Of a DNA stretch of 21,234 nucleotides, positions 8,956 through 17,986 are shown one piece after another. The first letter of the stretch is position 1; each line of letters starts with the position of its first letter. The notes under the pieces were generated by a model, which was not told the DNA's origin, made no database searches, and was given only the letters and a program-made list of their open reading frames with translations. This DNA comes from Streptosporangiaceae bacterium (GTDB lineage Bacteria > Actinomycetota > Actinomycetes > Streptosporangiales > Streptosporangiaceae), in the NCBI GenBank assembly GCA_025934635.1, contig JAICWX010000144.1, positions 1 through 21,234 on the forward strand. The letters run 5' to 3'. Made by a program: the position numbers and the translations under genes.

Positions 8956-9762
8956 TTACGGGAGGGGGAAGGGGAGGGTGATGCCGTCGAGGGCGTGGGC
9001 GCAGAGGTCGTCTTCGCGTTCGGCGGGCAGGGCGGCGATGATGGTGGCGGTCAGGTCGCGCAGGCGCTTGATGTTGGCCGCGAAGACCTCGAAGACCTCG
9101 GCCTGGGTGACGCCCGCGCCTTCCTCGACGCCGGCGTCCAGGTCGGTGACCAGCGCCAGCGGGGCGTAGCAGAGGGCCAGTTCGCGAGCCAGGACGGCCT
9201 CGGGGTGACCGGTCATGCCGACCAGCGTCCAGCCCTGGGCGGCGAACCACTGGGACTCGGCGCGGGTGGAGAAGCGCTGTCCCTCGATGACGACCAGGGT
9301 GGCCGCGGTCACCGGGTCCCAGTCCTGGTCCCGGGCGGTCTCGATGGCCACGGTGCGGACGGACGGGCAGTACGGGTCCGCGAACGGCACGTGGCAGGCG
9401 CCCTGGTCGTAGTAGGTCTGGTCGCGGGTCCGGGTCCGGTCCACCAGCTGGTCGGGCAGGGCCAGCGTGCCGGGGCCGTAGCGGGGCGTCAGCGAGCCGA
9501 CCGCGGTCGGCGCGAGCACCCGCCGGACGCCGAGTGAGCGCAGCGCCCACAGGTTGGCCCGGTACGGGATCTTGTGCGGCGGGAACCGGTGGTCACGGCC
9601 GTGCCGGGGCAGGAACGCCACCCGGCGGCCCGCCACCTCGCCCACCGTGACCGGGTCGCTCGGCGCCCCGAACGGGGTGTCGACCGTGACCTCTTCGGCG
9701 TCTTCGAGGAATTCGTAGAAACCTGAGCCGCCGACAACCGCGATGCTTGCGAGGTCCGCCAT
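8956..9762 (-). CDS. mtnP: S-methyl-5'-thioadenosine phosphorylase
   Basis: This 268-residue protein is of the MTAP/PNP type. It phosphorolyses 5'-methylthioadenosine to adenine and methylthioribose-1-phosphate in methionine salvage. Seen are the N-terminal phosphate loop VVGGSGFYEF, the PRHGRDHRFPPHKIPYRANL signature (residues 53-72), APTAVGSL, and MTGHPEAVLARELALCYA. The LVTDLDAG segment carries Asp where 6-oxopurine phosphorylases carry Asn, which supports adenine specificity. The start is the ATG at 9762, 19 bases after the fmdB stop; an upstream in-frame start would overlap fmdB. It forms an operon with fmdB, probably under the CIRCE operator. A -10-like TAAGCT sits 8 bases before the ATG, so an internal leaderless transcript is possible. 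Confidence 0.92.
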   Translation of the reverse strand: MADLASIAVVGGSGFYEFLEDAEEVTVDTPFGAPSDPVTVGEVAGRRVAFLPRHGRDHRFPPHKIPYRANLWALRSLGVRRVLAPTAVGSLTPRYGPGTLALPDQLVDRTRTRDQTYYDQGACHVPFADPYCPSVRTVAIETARDQDWDPVTAATLVVIEGQRFSTRAESQWFAAQGWTLVGMTGHPEAVLARELALCYAPLALVTDLDAGVEEGAGVTQAEVFEVFAANIKRLRDLTATIIAALPAEREDDLCAHALDGITLPFPLP

Positions 9763-9781
9763 GAGGCTTGAGCTTATTAGC

Positions 9782-10141
9782 TCAGGCCACCTTCTCACTC
9801 GAGGATGACTTGGACGCGCTGCTGGCCGTCTCGGTCTTCTTCGCGGCCGGCTTGTCAGCCGAGCCGTTGCTACTGCTGCTCGACGACTCAGTGGAGGACG
9901 ACGTGGACGCGGAGTCGGACGCCTTCTCCTTCTCCTTGCCGGCCGGGGCGGGAGCGCTGGCGCCGTTCCTGCTGTCCGTGCGGTAGAAGCCCGAGCCCTT
10001 GAAGACGATCCCCACCGGGGAGAACACCTTCCTGAGCCTGCCGCCGCAGGCCGTGCACACGGTCAGCGGGGCGTCGGAAAACTTCTGCACAGCCTCGACC
10101 GGCTCACCGCATTCGGTGCAGGTGTACTGATACGTGGGCAC
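9782..10141 (-). CDS. FmdB-family zinc-ribbon protein
   Basis: This 119-residue protein has an N-terminal FmdB/CxxC zinc ribbon at residues 1-55: YTCTECG and VCTACGGRL give two CxxC pairs, followed by VGIVFKGSGFYRTDSR. The rest (about 60-119) is a disordered Ser/Lys/Glu-rich tail typical of actinobacterial members. I chose the GTG at 10141 over the GTG at 10147, because GAGGAG lies 5 bases before it and family members begin MPTYQYxC. The molecular role of the family is poorly defined; it is annotated as a putative regulator. It is first gene of the fmdB-mtnP unit and is preceded by a CIRCE-like operator. Confidence 0.9.
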   Translation of the reverse strand: MPTYQYTCTECGEPVEAVQKFSDAPLTVCTACGGRLRKVFSPVGIVFKGSGFYRTDSRNGASAPAPAGKEKEKASDSASTSSSTESSSSSSNGSADKPAAKKTETASSASKSSSSEKVA

Positions 10142-10169
10142 TGACACTCCTCAGCGCGGGCCTTGTTAG

Positions 10170-10196
10170 TTAGCACTCGGAACCACCGACTGCTAA
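10170..10196. promoter_or_regulatory. CIRCE operator (HrcA site) upstream of fmdB-mtnP
   Basis: TTAGCACTC, 9 bases, then GACTGCTAA matches the CIRCE consensus TTAGCACTC-N9-GAGTGCTAA at 17 of 18 arm positions with the exact spacer. It ends 29 bases before the fmdB start and adjoins the predicted -10 box, where an HrcA repressor would block initiation. Heat-shock control of fmdB-mtnP is inferred. Confidence 0.75.
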
Positions 10197-10223
10197 GCAT
10201 ATCCAACAGTGCAGGCCGTTCAG
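10196..10223 (-). promoter_or_regulatory. Predicted promoter of fmdB-mtnP
   Basis: On the minus strand a -35-like CTGAAC (10223-10218) and a -10-like TATGCT (10201-10196) are separated by 16 bases, placing transcription start inside the CIRCE palindrome. The match is by eye only. Confidence 0.4.
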
Positions 10224-10256
10224 GGATTCCTTACCCCATGATCCCGAACGAGTCCG

Positions 10257-10847
10257 CTATCCCCCACCGGTCATGGTCACCCCGGACCCCGGGCTGACCG
10301 CCGCCCTGACCTTCACGTCGTGCGGCTCGACGGGCACGTGGTCGAGGAGTTCGGCGTCGTAGACCAGTGCGAGCAGCGGGACCTGCGGGCCGACCCGGGC
10401 CAGCGCGCGGTCGTAGCTGCCGCCGCCCCGGCCGAGCCGGTTCCCGGCCCGGTCCACCGCCAGCGCGGGCACCAGCACCGCGTCGGCCCGGGCGACCGCG
10501 CCGGGGCCGCGGGGCGGCTCGCCCGGCTGGAGGAGCCCGCGCGGGCCGGGGACCAGGGAGTCGGGACCCTCGTAGGAGGCCCAGTCCAGGTCGCCGTCCG
10601 GCCGCAGCAGCGGGAGCAGCACGTAGCTGCCGCGCTTCCACAGCGCGAACACCAGGCCGCGGGTATCGGGCTCGGTGCCGACCGAGTAATAGGCCGCGAT
10701 CGTCCCGGCCATCTGCACCTCGGGCCGGTCGAGCAGGGCGTCCCTGATGACCCGCCCGGCCGCGGTCCGCTGCTCGGCGGAAAGCTCCGCCCGGGCCGCG
10801 AGCAGCCGCGCCCGCAACTCGGCCTTCTCCTCATTTACGCCCGGCAT
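10257..10847 (-). CDS. 5-formyltetrahydrofolate cyclo-ligase
   Basis: This 196-residue protein is of the 5-FCL/MTHFS family. It performs the ATP-dependent conversion of 5-formyl-THF to 5,10-methenyl-THF in one-carbon metabolism. The N-terminal helix EEKAELRARLLAARAELSAE, the folate-binding AAYYSVGTEPDTRGL, and the C-terminal nucleotide loop RLGRGGGSYDRALA (GxGxGxYD) are all seen, with normal length. The start is the ATG at 10847. No Shine-Dalgarno is present, but TACGGT lies exactly 7 bases upstream, so the mRNA is probably leaderless. It is divergent from galU across a 60-bp spacer, an arrangement common in Actinobacteria, and is followed by fmdB on the same strand. Confidence 0.93.
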   Translation of the reverse strand: MPGVNEEKAELRARLLAARAELSAEQRTAAGRVIRDALLDRPEVQMAGTIAAYYSVGTEPDTRGLVFALWKRGSYVLLPLLRPDGDLDWASYEGPDSLVPGPRGLLQPGEPPRGPGAVARADAVLVPALAVDRAGNRLGRGGGSYDRALARVGPQVPLLALVYDAELLDHVPVEPHDVKVRAAVSPGSGVTMTGGG

Positions 10848-10907
10848 GTCACTTACCGTACTGCCCAGGGAAGGGATCACTCCCCGGAGTTCGCTAGTGT
10901 TCAGGGC
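10848..10907. promoter_or_regulatory. Divergent leaderless promoters, 5-FCL and galU
   Basis: The 60-bp spacer has a -10-like TACGGT (10860-10855, minus) ending 7 bases before the cyclo-ligase ATG, and TAGTGT (10895-10900, plus) ending 7 bases before the galU ATG. Neither gene has a Shine-Dalgarno sequence. This is the leaderless geometry known in actinobacteria; the -35 boxes are not obvious. Confidence 0.5.
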
Positions 10908-11803
<896 letters not shown>

Positions 11804-11807
<4 letters not shown>

Positions 11808-13156
11808 CCCATGGCCACGGGCACGGGCACGACCACGGGCCGCTGACCCCGGTCGAGGAGCACCTGGCGCAGATCCTCGCCACGGTCGGCCCGCTGGCGC
11901 CCACCCAGCTCAGCCTGGGGGACGTGCACGGCCTGGTGCTGGCCGAGGATGTGTCGACCGCCTCCGCGCTGCCGTCGTTCGACAACTCGGGCATGGACGG
12001 CTACGCGGTACTGGTCGATGACGTCGCCGCCGCCACCGAGGAGAACCCGGTCACCCTGCCGGTGACGGGAGAAATCGCGGCGGGCGACACCGGAGCGTAC
12101 GCGCTCCAGCCGGGGACCGCCATCAAGATCATGACCGGGGCCATGCTGCCGCGCGGCGCCGAGGCCGTGGTGCCGGTGGAGTGGACCGACGGCGGCGGCG
12201 CCCGGGTGAGGATCCGGGCCGGCGCCGAATTCGGCAACGCGGTGCGGCTGGCCGGGGAGGACGCCAAGGCCGGGGAGGTGCTGGTCGCCGCGGGCACCTT
12301 GCTGCGGCCGATGCACGTCGCGGTGATCGCGGCCGCCGGGCGCGGGTCGGTCCTGGTCCGGCCGCGGCCCCGGGTGGTGGTGCTGTCCACCGGCAACGAG
12401 CTGGCCGAGCCGGGCACGCCGCTCGTCCCCGGCCGGATCTGGGACTCCAACAGCTTCATGCTGGCCGCGGCGGCCCGGGAGGCGGGCTGCCTGGCCTACC
12501 GGCAGGCCATCTTGCCCGACAACCCGGACGAGGTGCTGCCGGCCATCGAGGACCAGCTGGTCCGGGCCGACCTGATGATCACCACCGGCGGGGTCAGCAT
12601 GGGCGGCGAGCACGACGTGGTCAAGGCGGCGCTGGAGCGGCTCGGCTCGATCACGTTCCGCAAGGTCGCCATGCAGCCGGGGATGCCGCAGGGGTTCGGC
12701 ACCATCGCGCTGCCGGCCGAAGCCCGGGCGCCGGAGGAACGCCAGCGCCGTTCGGTGCGATCGTTCCGGCGGCGGGACGGCTACGAGGAGGCCGCCGCGT
12801 CGGACCCGGCGGCCGGCGAGCGGGTGCCGATCTTCACGCTGCCGGGCAACCCGGTCAGCGCCTACGTCTCGTTCCAGGTCTTCGCCCGGCCCGCCATCGG
12901 CGCGATGCAGGGCTACGAGGGCCTGGCTCTGGAGAAGATCCAGGCCGGCCTGACCGCGCCGCTGCGCTCGCCGGCTGGCCGCCGCTCGTTCCTGCGCGGC
13001 GTACTCGACCGGGCCAGCGGCACGGTCGAGCCGCTGACCGGACAGGGCTCGCACCAGATCGCCACCCTCGGCCGGGCCAACGCGCTCGTCGTGGTGCCGG
13101 AATGGGTCGTGCAGATGGCGGCCGGCGACACCGTCGAGGTCTTGGTCCTGCCTTAA
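11804..13156 (+). CDS. MoeA / gephyrin-like protein, probable Glp
   Basis: This 450-residue molybdopterin molybdenumtransferase-fold protein shows FDNSGMDGYAV (residues 59-69), GEIAAGDT, IMTGAMLPRGAEAVVPVEW, STGNELAEPG (195-204), TGGVSMGGEHD (261-271) and FTLPGNPVSAYVSF (344-357), all MoeA hallmarks. The GTG at 11804 overlaps the galU stop. Two features are odd. The first is a His-rich start (HGHGHGHDHG, residues 3-12) that could bind metal. The second is an Arg/Glu/Ala-rich insertion of about 35 residues (305-340) just before the LPGNP motif. In Corynebacterium the MoeA homologue in the galU/rimJ/glpR neighbourhood is Glp, which binds FtsZ and the membrane receptor GlpR. Here a GNAT gene and a GlpR/SepX-type gene follow, so Glp is a likely identity. 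Because moaC and mogA also follow, a true cofactor role cannot be excluded. Confidence 0.9.
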
Positions 13157-13201
13157 CGGCTCGCGGCGTGGCCGTGACGGTGTCATGCACCCGTTCGGAA
13201 G

Positions 13202-13207
13202 TAATGT
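13202..13207 (+). promoter_or_regulatory. -10 box of a leaderless moaC promoter
   Basis: TAATGT ends exactly 7 bases before the moaC ATG, and no Shine-Dalgarno lies between them. This implies a separate leaderless transcript for moaC-mogA despite the upstream moeA-like gene on the same strand. Confidence 0.5.
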
Positions 13208-13214
13208 GGCCTGC

Positions 13215-13685
13215 ATGAGTGACGGCCTGACGCATGTGGACAGCTCTGGGCACGCGCGGATGGTCGACGTGTCGGGCAAGGACGTGACCGCGCGGTCGGC
13301 CGCCGCGACCGGGCGGGTGCGGCTGTCGGCCGCCGCCGTCGCGGCGCTGCGGGCCGGGAACGTGCCGAAGGGCGACGCGCTGGCGGTGGCCCGGATCGCC
13401 GGCATCGCCGGGGCCAAGCGGACGCCGGACCTGATCCCGCTGTGCCACCCGATCGGGCTGCACGGGGTTACGGTGGACCTGGCCGTCACTGACGAGGGCG
13501 TGGACATCACCGCCGTCGCCCGCACCGCGGACCGGACCGGGGTGGAGATGGAGGCGCTCACCGCGGTGTCGGTGGCCGCGCTGGCGCTGATCGACATGGT
13601 CAAGGCCATCGACCCGGCCGCGGTGATCACCGACGTGCGGGTCGAGTGGAAGGAAGGCGGGAAGACGGGGCCATGGCATCGATAA
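13215..13685 (+). CDS. moaC: Cyclic pyranopterin monophosphate synthase
   Basis: This 156-residue MoaC catalyses the second half of the first step of molybdenum cofactor synthesis, turning the 3',8-cyclo-GTP product of MoaA into cPMP. It shows MVDVSGKDVTARSA (residues 16-29), NVPKGD, GAKRTPDLIPLCHPI (66-80, with catalytic-site K68), MEALTAVSVAAL and IDMVKAID with D127 and K130. Length and motifs are complete. The ATG at 13215 is 58 bases after the moeA-like stop. The 3' end overlaps mogA by 13 bases. MoaA is not in the window, so the pathway is completed elsewhere. Confidence 0.95.
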   Translation: MSDGLTHVDSSGHARMVDVSGKDVTARSAAATGRVRLSAAAVAALRAGNVPKGDALAVARIAGIAGAKRTPDLIPLCHPIGLHGVTVDLAVTDEGVDITAVARTADRTGVEMEALTAVSVAALALIDMVKAIDPAAVITDVRVEWKEGGKTGPWHR

Positions 13686-14194
13686 GGGCACTGGCGATCA
13701 CCGCGTCGAACCGGGCCGCGGCGGGCGTCTACGAGGACAAGTCCGGGCCGGTGCTGGCCGCGCTGCTGGCCGAGGCGGGCTGCGCGGTGGACGGGCCGCG
13801 GGTCCTGCCGGACGGCGACCCGGTCGAGGCGGCGCTGCGGGACGCGGTGGCGGCGGGCTACGACGTGGTGGTGACCACCGGCGGGACCGGCCTGACGCCC
13901 GGCGACCTGACCCCGGAGATGACCCGGCGCGTGGTCGAGCGGGAGATTCCCGGCATCGCCGAGGCGCTGCGCGCGGCCGGGGCGGCGAACGGGGTGCCCG
14001 CGGCGATCCTTTCCCGTGGCGTGGCCGGGGTGGCCGGCCGTACCCTGATCGTGAACCTGCCCGGTTCGACCGGCGGCGTCCGCGACGGGATGGCCGTGCT
14101 GGCTCCCGTGCTCGGGCACGCAGTCTCCCAGATCAACGGAGGGGACCACGCGAGGTCCGACTCCGGCGGGCCGCGCGCATCGGGGATCGCGTAG
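13673..14194 (+). CDS. MogA/MoaB-type molybdopterin adenylyltransferase
   Basis: This 173-residue MogA/MoaB-family protein adenylates molybdopterin with ATP, preparing it for metal insertion by MoeA. It shows ALAITASNRAAAG at the start, VTTGGTGLTPGDLTPE (residues 67-82) and VNLPGSTGGVRDG (127-139), which form the molybdopterin-binding site. The last ~20 residues are a low-complexity tail. The ATG at 13673 lies inside the end of moaC (13-base overlap), so translation is coupled. With moaC and a MoeA-type gene it makes a local cofactor cluster inserted inside the galU-glp-GNAT-sepX neighbourhood. Confidence 0.92.
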   Translation: MASIRALAITASNRAAAGVYEDKSGPVLAALLAEAGCAVDGPRVLPDGDPVEAALRDAVAAGYDVVVTTGGTGLTPGDLTPEMTRRVVEREIPGIAEALRAAGAANGVPAAILSRGVAGVAGRTLIVNLPGSTGGVRDGMAVLAPVLGHAVSQINGGDHARSDSGGPRASGIA

Positions 14195-14226
14195 CGTCAG
14201 CAGCGATACTGGAGAATGATGGGAAC

Positions 14227-14871
14227 GTGGGACGCATGCGAGGCTGGCCGGTTACTCTCACCGAGCCTCATCTGCTTCAACAGCCGGTGAGCCTACGCCC
14301 GGTGCGGGTCAGTGACGCCCGCCTGTGGCGTGAGATCAGGGTCAGGAACGCGTCCTGGCTCCGGCCCTGGGAGCCGACCAACCCGGAGACCCCGCTCTAC
14401 CGGTCCAACCTCGGGCCGTACATCGCGATGGTCCGGGCGATGCGCCGGGAGGCCAGGCAGGGGCAGGCGGTCCCGTGGGTCGTCGCCTACGGCGGCGCCT
14501 TCGTCGGCCAGCTGACGATCGGGTCGATCACGTGGGGATCGGCGCGTTCGGGGCAGGTCGGCTACTGGATTGACGAGGCGTACGCCGGGCACGGCATCAT
14601 CCCGACCACGCTGGCGATGGCGGTCGACCACTGCTTCGGCGTCATCGGGCTGCACCGGCTCGAGGCGTCCATCCGGCCCGAGAACCACGCCTCCCGGCGG
14701 GTGGTGGAGAAGCTCGGGTTCCGCGAGGAAGGCATCCGGGTGCGCCAGCTGCACATCAACGGAGCGTGGCGAGATCACGTCTGCTACGCGCTGACCGCCG
14801 AGGAAGTTCCGCAGGGACTTATGCCCAGGTGGCGGAGCATCCGGGTCGCTTCGGACTCCAGCGCCGGCTGA
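14227..14871 (+). CDS. RimJ/RimL-type GNAT N-acetyltransferase
   Basis: This 214-residue GNAT protein is most like ribosomal-protein N-terminal acetyltransferases (RimJ/RimL, Acetyltransf_3). Seen are VSLRPVRVSDARLWREIR at the N-terminus, WVVAYGGAFVGQLTIGSITW (beta strands), VGYWIDEAYAGHGIIPTTLA (the acetyl-CoA pyrophosphate loop, with A-G-H-G-I replacing the usual QxxGxG/A), and RLEASIRPENHASRRVVEKL, FREEG. The start is the GTG at 14227 or the ATG at 14236; no strong ribosome site decides. It is a regular member of the actinobacterial galU-glp-rimJ-glpR neighbourhood. The actual substrate is unknown. Confidence 0.88.
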   Translation: MGRMRGWPVTLTEPHLLQQPVSLRPVRVSDARLWREIRVRNASWLRPWEPTNPETPLYRSNLGPYIAMVRAMRREARQGQAVPWVVAYGGAFVGQLTIGSITWGSARSGQVGYWIDEAYAGHGIIPTTLAMAVDHCFGVIGLHRLEASIRPENHASRRVVEKLGFREEGIRVRQLHINGAWRDHVCYALTAEEVPQGLMPRWRSIRVASDSSAG

Positions 14872-15055
14872 ATCTGACACGGTCTGGACGGGATCGTGAG
14901 ACGAATGTTGCGACACACCGTCCGGGGTGCTCGTTTAAAACCTCGTAACCTATTACTTTGCGTCACGTGGGCTCGCATCGCGGCGTGCCCGCACCCACGG
15001 TCCGTGGAATCCGCCGCCGGGCCGTTCGGCGTCGGCCGCGCCGAGGGGAGGACGG

Positions 15056-16051
15056 TTGAGCAGCGCGATACTGTACGTCGCCATCGTGGCGATCTGGGCG
15101 GGCGTGCTCATCCCCCGATGGCTACGGCGGGACTCCTCAGCGCAGGACCGGGAAGACGACGAGGTCGGCGCGGCGGAAACGGATGCCCTCCCGGCGCCGG
15201 TTCCTTCTGGACATGAGGCGGCGCCGCGATCGCGTCCGCGTCCGCGTCCGCGGGAAGACGTGCTTCCGGTGATGCCGCTGGGTGCCCCGGTTCCGGTGGC
15301 CCCTCCGGCTGATCGTTCGGCTCCGGTTGCCCGGCCGGCTCCGGCACCTGCTGCACGACCTGGTCCGGCTCCGGTAGCGCGGCCGGGTGCGGGCTCGGCG
15401 TCGGCTCCTACTTCGCGGCCGGCTCCTACTTCGCGGCCGGCGCCGGCGGAGCGGGTAGCGCCGGCCGCGCGGACGGCGGCTCAGCGTCCGTCCGGGGCAC
15501 CCCGGACGGCGGCGGGTCCGACGGCGCCGGTGGCCGGGCCGGCCGGCGAGCGTCCCGAGGTCCTGGTCGACGACGAGCCCAGCGCGGAGCGCAAGAAGGT
15601 GCTGGCCGCGCGCAGGCGGCTGCTCGGCATGCTGCTCGCGCTGGCGCTGGGTTCCTGCGTGCTCGCGGTCGCCAAGATGGCGGCCTGGTGGGTGATCGGG
15701 CCGCCCTTCATCATGCTGACGGGTTACCTCGCCTTGCTCCGCGAGGCCTCCAAGGTCGACGCCGAACGGCGTGAACTGGCTCACGCCCGCGCCGCCGAGG
15801 CGGCCACGGAGCAGGCTGCTCCCCCGGCCACGGCCACCGCCACGGCGGTCGGTCCGGCGCCTGCGGCAGGCGCGGCGGCTGCGGCCGCGCCTGCCGCCCC
15901 GGTGCCCCCGTTGGCTCCGCCGCCGGTGCCCGACGCCGAGGTCATCGACATCTCCGCGTCGGTCAGCCAGGGCGACAAGGAGTTCTACGACCAGTACACC
16001 GACGCCAAGCTGCGAGCCGTCGGCGACTTACCGCTCGCTACTGTCGCCTGA
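15056..16051 (+). CDS. SepX/GlpR-type divisome membrane protein
   Basis: This 331-residue protein has an N-terminal TM helix (about residues 4-20, ILYVAIVAIWAGVLIP), a long Pro/Ala/Arg-rich linker (about 45-165), and a TM pair at about 188-206 and 209-228. A second Ala/Pro linker follows, then a short conserved-looking tail EVIDISASVSQGDKEFYDQY (295-314). This architecture, and its place after galU, the moeA-like gene and a GNAT gene, match the actinobacterial SepX (Streptomyces) / GlpR (Corynebacterium) proteins, which link FtsZ or Glp to the membrane at division sites. The TTG at 15056 is chosen because GGGGAGGA at 15045-15052 precedes it and translation then begins at the TM helix. The low-complexity linker has strong strand-specific codon use and causes false open frames on the other strand. 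Confidence 0.8.
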   Translation: MSSAILYVAIVAIWAGVLIPRWLRRDSSAQDREDDEVGAAETDALPAPVPSGHEAAPRSRPRPRPREDVLPVMPLGAPVPVAPPADRSAPVARPAPAPAARPGPAPVARPGAGSASAPTSRPAPTSRPAPAERVAPAARTAAQRPSGAPRTAAGPTAPVAGPAGERPEVLVDDEPSAERKKVLAARRRLLGMLLALALGSCVLAVAKMAAWWVIGPPFIMLTGYLALLREASKVDAERRELAHARAAEAATEQAAPPATATATAVGPAPAAGAAAAAAPAAPVPPLAPPPVPDAEVIDISASVSQGDKEFYDQYTDAKLRAVGDLPLATVA

Positions 16052-16155
16052 CTCGCCCTGCGGCTGGCGCGCGGGCCGAGTCCTTGGCCTCAGCTGTCGC
16101 GTTCGCGCCACAGTTCACGCCCGCCACCGGCGTGGCCCTGATCGGCTCTCGGCAA

Positions 16156-16212
16156 GCGACATCGATGCTCCATCAATGTCGCGATTGCGGCATCGATGCT
16201 CCATCGATGTCG
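16156..16212. repeat. Dispersed double-hairpin element, copy 2
   Basis: Two stem-loops are seen: 16156-16182 (12-bp stem, CTC loop) and 16188-16212 (11-bp stem, CTC loop), 5 bases apart. Reverse-complemented, the unit aligns end to end with 8671-8728 (loop GAG, shared core CATCGATG). It lies between two convergent genes, the SepX-type gene and the P450, where it might also act as a transcript 3' end. Confidence 0.75.
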
Positions 16213-16272
16213 TTATCGCGCCGCGCGGAGTTGCCCGGGGCGGGACGGCTGATGCGAGGGCGACTGAGGCGT

Positions 16273-17544
16273 TCAGAGGGTCGCGCGGACGTGGAGGGTC
16301 TGGGGGCCGCGGAAGGAGATGTTGGGGTGGAAGGTGAGGTGCTGGCCGGGGACTAGGGTCAGGGCGGGGTAGCGGCGGGCGAGTTCGGCGAGCGCGATCT
16401 GCGCTTCGAGCTTGCCCAGGTTGGCGCCCAGGCAGTAGTGCAGGCCCTTGCCGAAGGCGAGGTGACGATCGGCACCCGTTCGGTGCATATTGAACTCGTC
16501 AGGGTGGTCGAACGCTTCGGTGTCCCGGCCGGCGGCGGCCAGCCACAGGAAAAGCTTTGATCCGGCGGGCAGGTCGATGTCGGCCAGGGTGACCGGGCGG
16601 GTGGTGACCCGGCGCCAGACGGGCACGGACGGGTCGTAGCGCAGGCTCTCCTCCACCGCGCCCGGGATCAGGTCCGGGTCGGCGGCGAGCTCCGCCCAGC
16701 GGCCCGGTTCCTCGAGCAGGCGGCGGACCGTGTTGCCGATGAGCCCGGTGGTGGTCTCGTGGCCGGCGAACGACAGCGAGAACAGGATCGAGCCGATCTC
16801 GTCCAGGGTAAGCCGCTCCGGCGCCTCCCGGTGGATGGCGATCAGGTCGCTGGCCAGGTCGTCGCCTGGTTCGCGGGCCTTGATGTCCACCAGGTCGCGC
16901 AGGTACTTGCGGTAGACGGCCATGTTGGTGGCGATCTCCACCTGGTCCTGCGGCGCGGGCCTCCCCCAGGCCAGCGCCGCCCGGTAGCCACACCACTGCT
17001 TGAGCTGCGCGAAGTCCTCTTCGGGCACGCCCATCAGGGAGAACACGATGTTGGCGGGGAGCGGGAAGGCCAGGGCCGCGACGAGGTCGAACTCCGCCTG
17101 GCCGTCCACCGCGTCGAGGAGGCGGGCGGTGGTGGCCTCGATGGCGGGGATCATCGCGGTGACACGCTTCATGCTGAACGCCCGGGCGGCGGGCTTGCGC
17201 AGCCGGGCGTGCTCGGGCTCGTCCAGGCTGACCATGCTGGGCTGCGGTTTGTAGCCGCCGCCGAGCAGGATCCGCTGCGCCTCGGGGACGATCGGCACCA
17301 GCGGCGCCTGGGCCACCGCCGCCGAGTACGCCGCGGGATCGCGGAACACCTGATCCACCGCATCGTAGCGGGTGACCACGTAGTAGCCGATCGACGGGGC
17401 GAAGAAGACGGGGGCGCCGCCGCCGGGACGCCGGGCCATGACCGTGTAGGGATCGGCGAGGAATTCGGGCGAGAGCGGGTCGAACGACTCGTCGACCGGG
17501 CATCCGGTCGCCGCGGCGGCCCCCGGGCCGGTCGACGTGGTCAT
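16273..17544 (-). CDS. Cytochrome P450
   Basis: This is a soluble class-I bacterial P450 of 423 residues. It has the I-helix oxygen-activation motif AGHETTTG (residues 260-267), the K-helix ESLR (E299, R302), the RHLAFGKGLHYCLGANLGKL heme loop with thiolate Cys371, and DEPEHARLRKPAARAFS in the C-helix region. It inserts one oxygen atom into an unknown substrate using ferredoxin and reductase partners, neither of which is encoded nearby. The ATG at 17544 is chosen because AGGAGGTG sits 5 bases upstream; the frame is open further but without signal. No biosynthetic cluster surrounds it. It converges with the SepX-type gene and diverges from tRNA-Ala. Confidence 0.95.
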   Translation of the reverse strand: MTTSTGPGAAAATGCPVDESFDPLSPEFLADPYTVMARRPGGGAPVFFAPSIGYYVVTRYDAVDQVFRDPAAYSAAVAQAPLVPIVPEAQRILLGGGYKPQPSMVSLDEPEHARLRKPAARAFSMKRVTAMIPAIEATTARLLDAVDGQAEFDLVAALAFPLPANIVFSLMGVPEEDFAQLKQWCGYRAALAWGRPAPQDQVEIATNMAVYRKYLRDLVDIKAREPGDDLASDLIAIHREAPERLTLDEIGSILFSLSFAGHETTTGLIGNTVRRLLEEPGRWAELAADPDLIPGAVEESLRYDPSVPVWRRVTTRPVTLADIDLPAGSKLFLWLAAAGRDTEAFDHPDEFNMHRTGADRHLAFGKGLHYCLGANLGKLEAQIALAELARRYPALTLVPGQHLTFHPNISFRGPQTLHVRATL

Positions 17545-17676
17545 CGCGCACCTCCTGGCGGGTTCTGGCGCATGATGCCCATGATGTCCCGGGGATACAT
17601 TTCCTGCCACCCGGCGGTCCGCGGTGATCCGTGGCGTGGGCAGCCCTTCGAGTTTGCTACGCTAGCTCAAGTTCTC

Positions 17677-17750
17677 GGGGCTGTAGCGCAGTCCGGTAGC
17701 GCACCTCGTTCGCATCGAGGGGGCCAGGGGTTCAAATCCCCTCAGCTCCA
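17677..17750 (+). tRNA. tRNA-Ala(CGC)
   Basis: A full cloverleaf is present. The acceptor GGGGCTG pairs with CAGCTCC and contains the G3-U70 wobble that marks alanine tRNAs. The anticodon stem is CTCG/CGAG with loop TTCGCAT (CGC at 17711-17713), and the T-arm is AGGGG TTCAAAT CCCCT. Discriminator A is at 17750. CCA is not encoded. A terminator follows 13 bases later. Confidence 0.96.
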
Positions 17751-17762
17751 CCCAGGACAAAG

Positions 17763-17793
17763 CCCGGTTCCGGTCACGGAGCCGGGTTTTTTT
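17763..17793 (+). terminator. Intrinsic terminator after tRNA-Ala
   Basis: A 10-bp stem (CCCGGTTCCG / CGGAGCCGGG, one wobble) with a GTCA loop is followed directly by seven Ts. This is a textbook rho-independent terminator for the tRNA transcript. Confidence 0.9.
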
Positions 17794-17986
17794 GGATCGT
17801 GCGGGCGCCGCGCCCGGCTGTCCCCGTAACCAGGCGTACCGGACCCCGGGGCTCCGCTACGCCCGGGGGTGCGACCAGGGAGTACCCGGGTGCCATAAAT
17901 GACCCCGGATGCGAGCTTGGTGGTGTGGACGACACCGGTCCGCCGCAGGGCCAGTAACTCGGGCCATCACCACCGAAGGAGCCCCC

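Noticed and set aside
15230..15540. Short tandem DNA repeats in the Pro/Ala/Arg-rich part of the SepX-type gene
   Set aside because: They are explained by the low-complexity coding linker rather than a separate repeat element or CRISPR; spacing is irregular.
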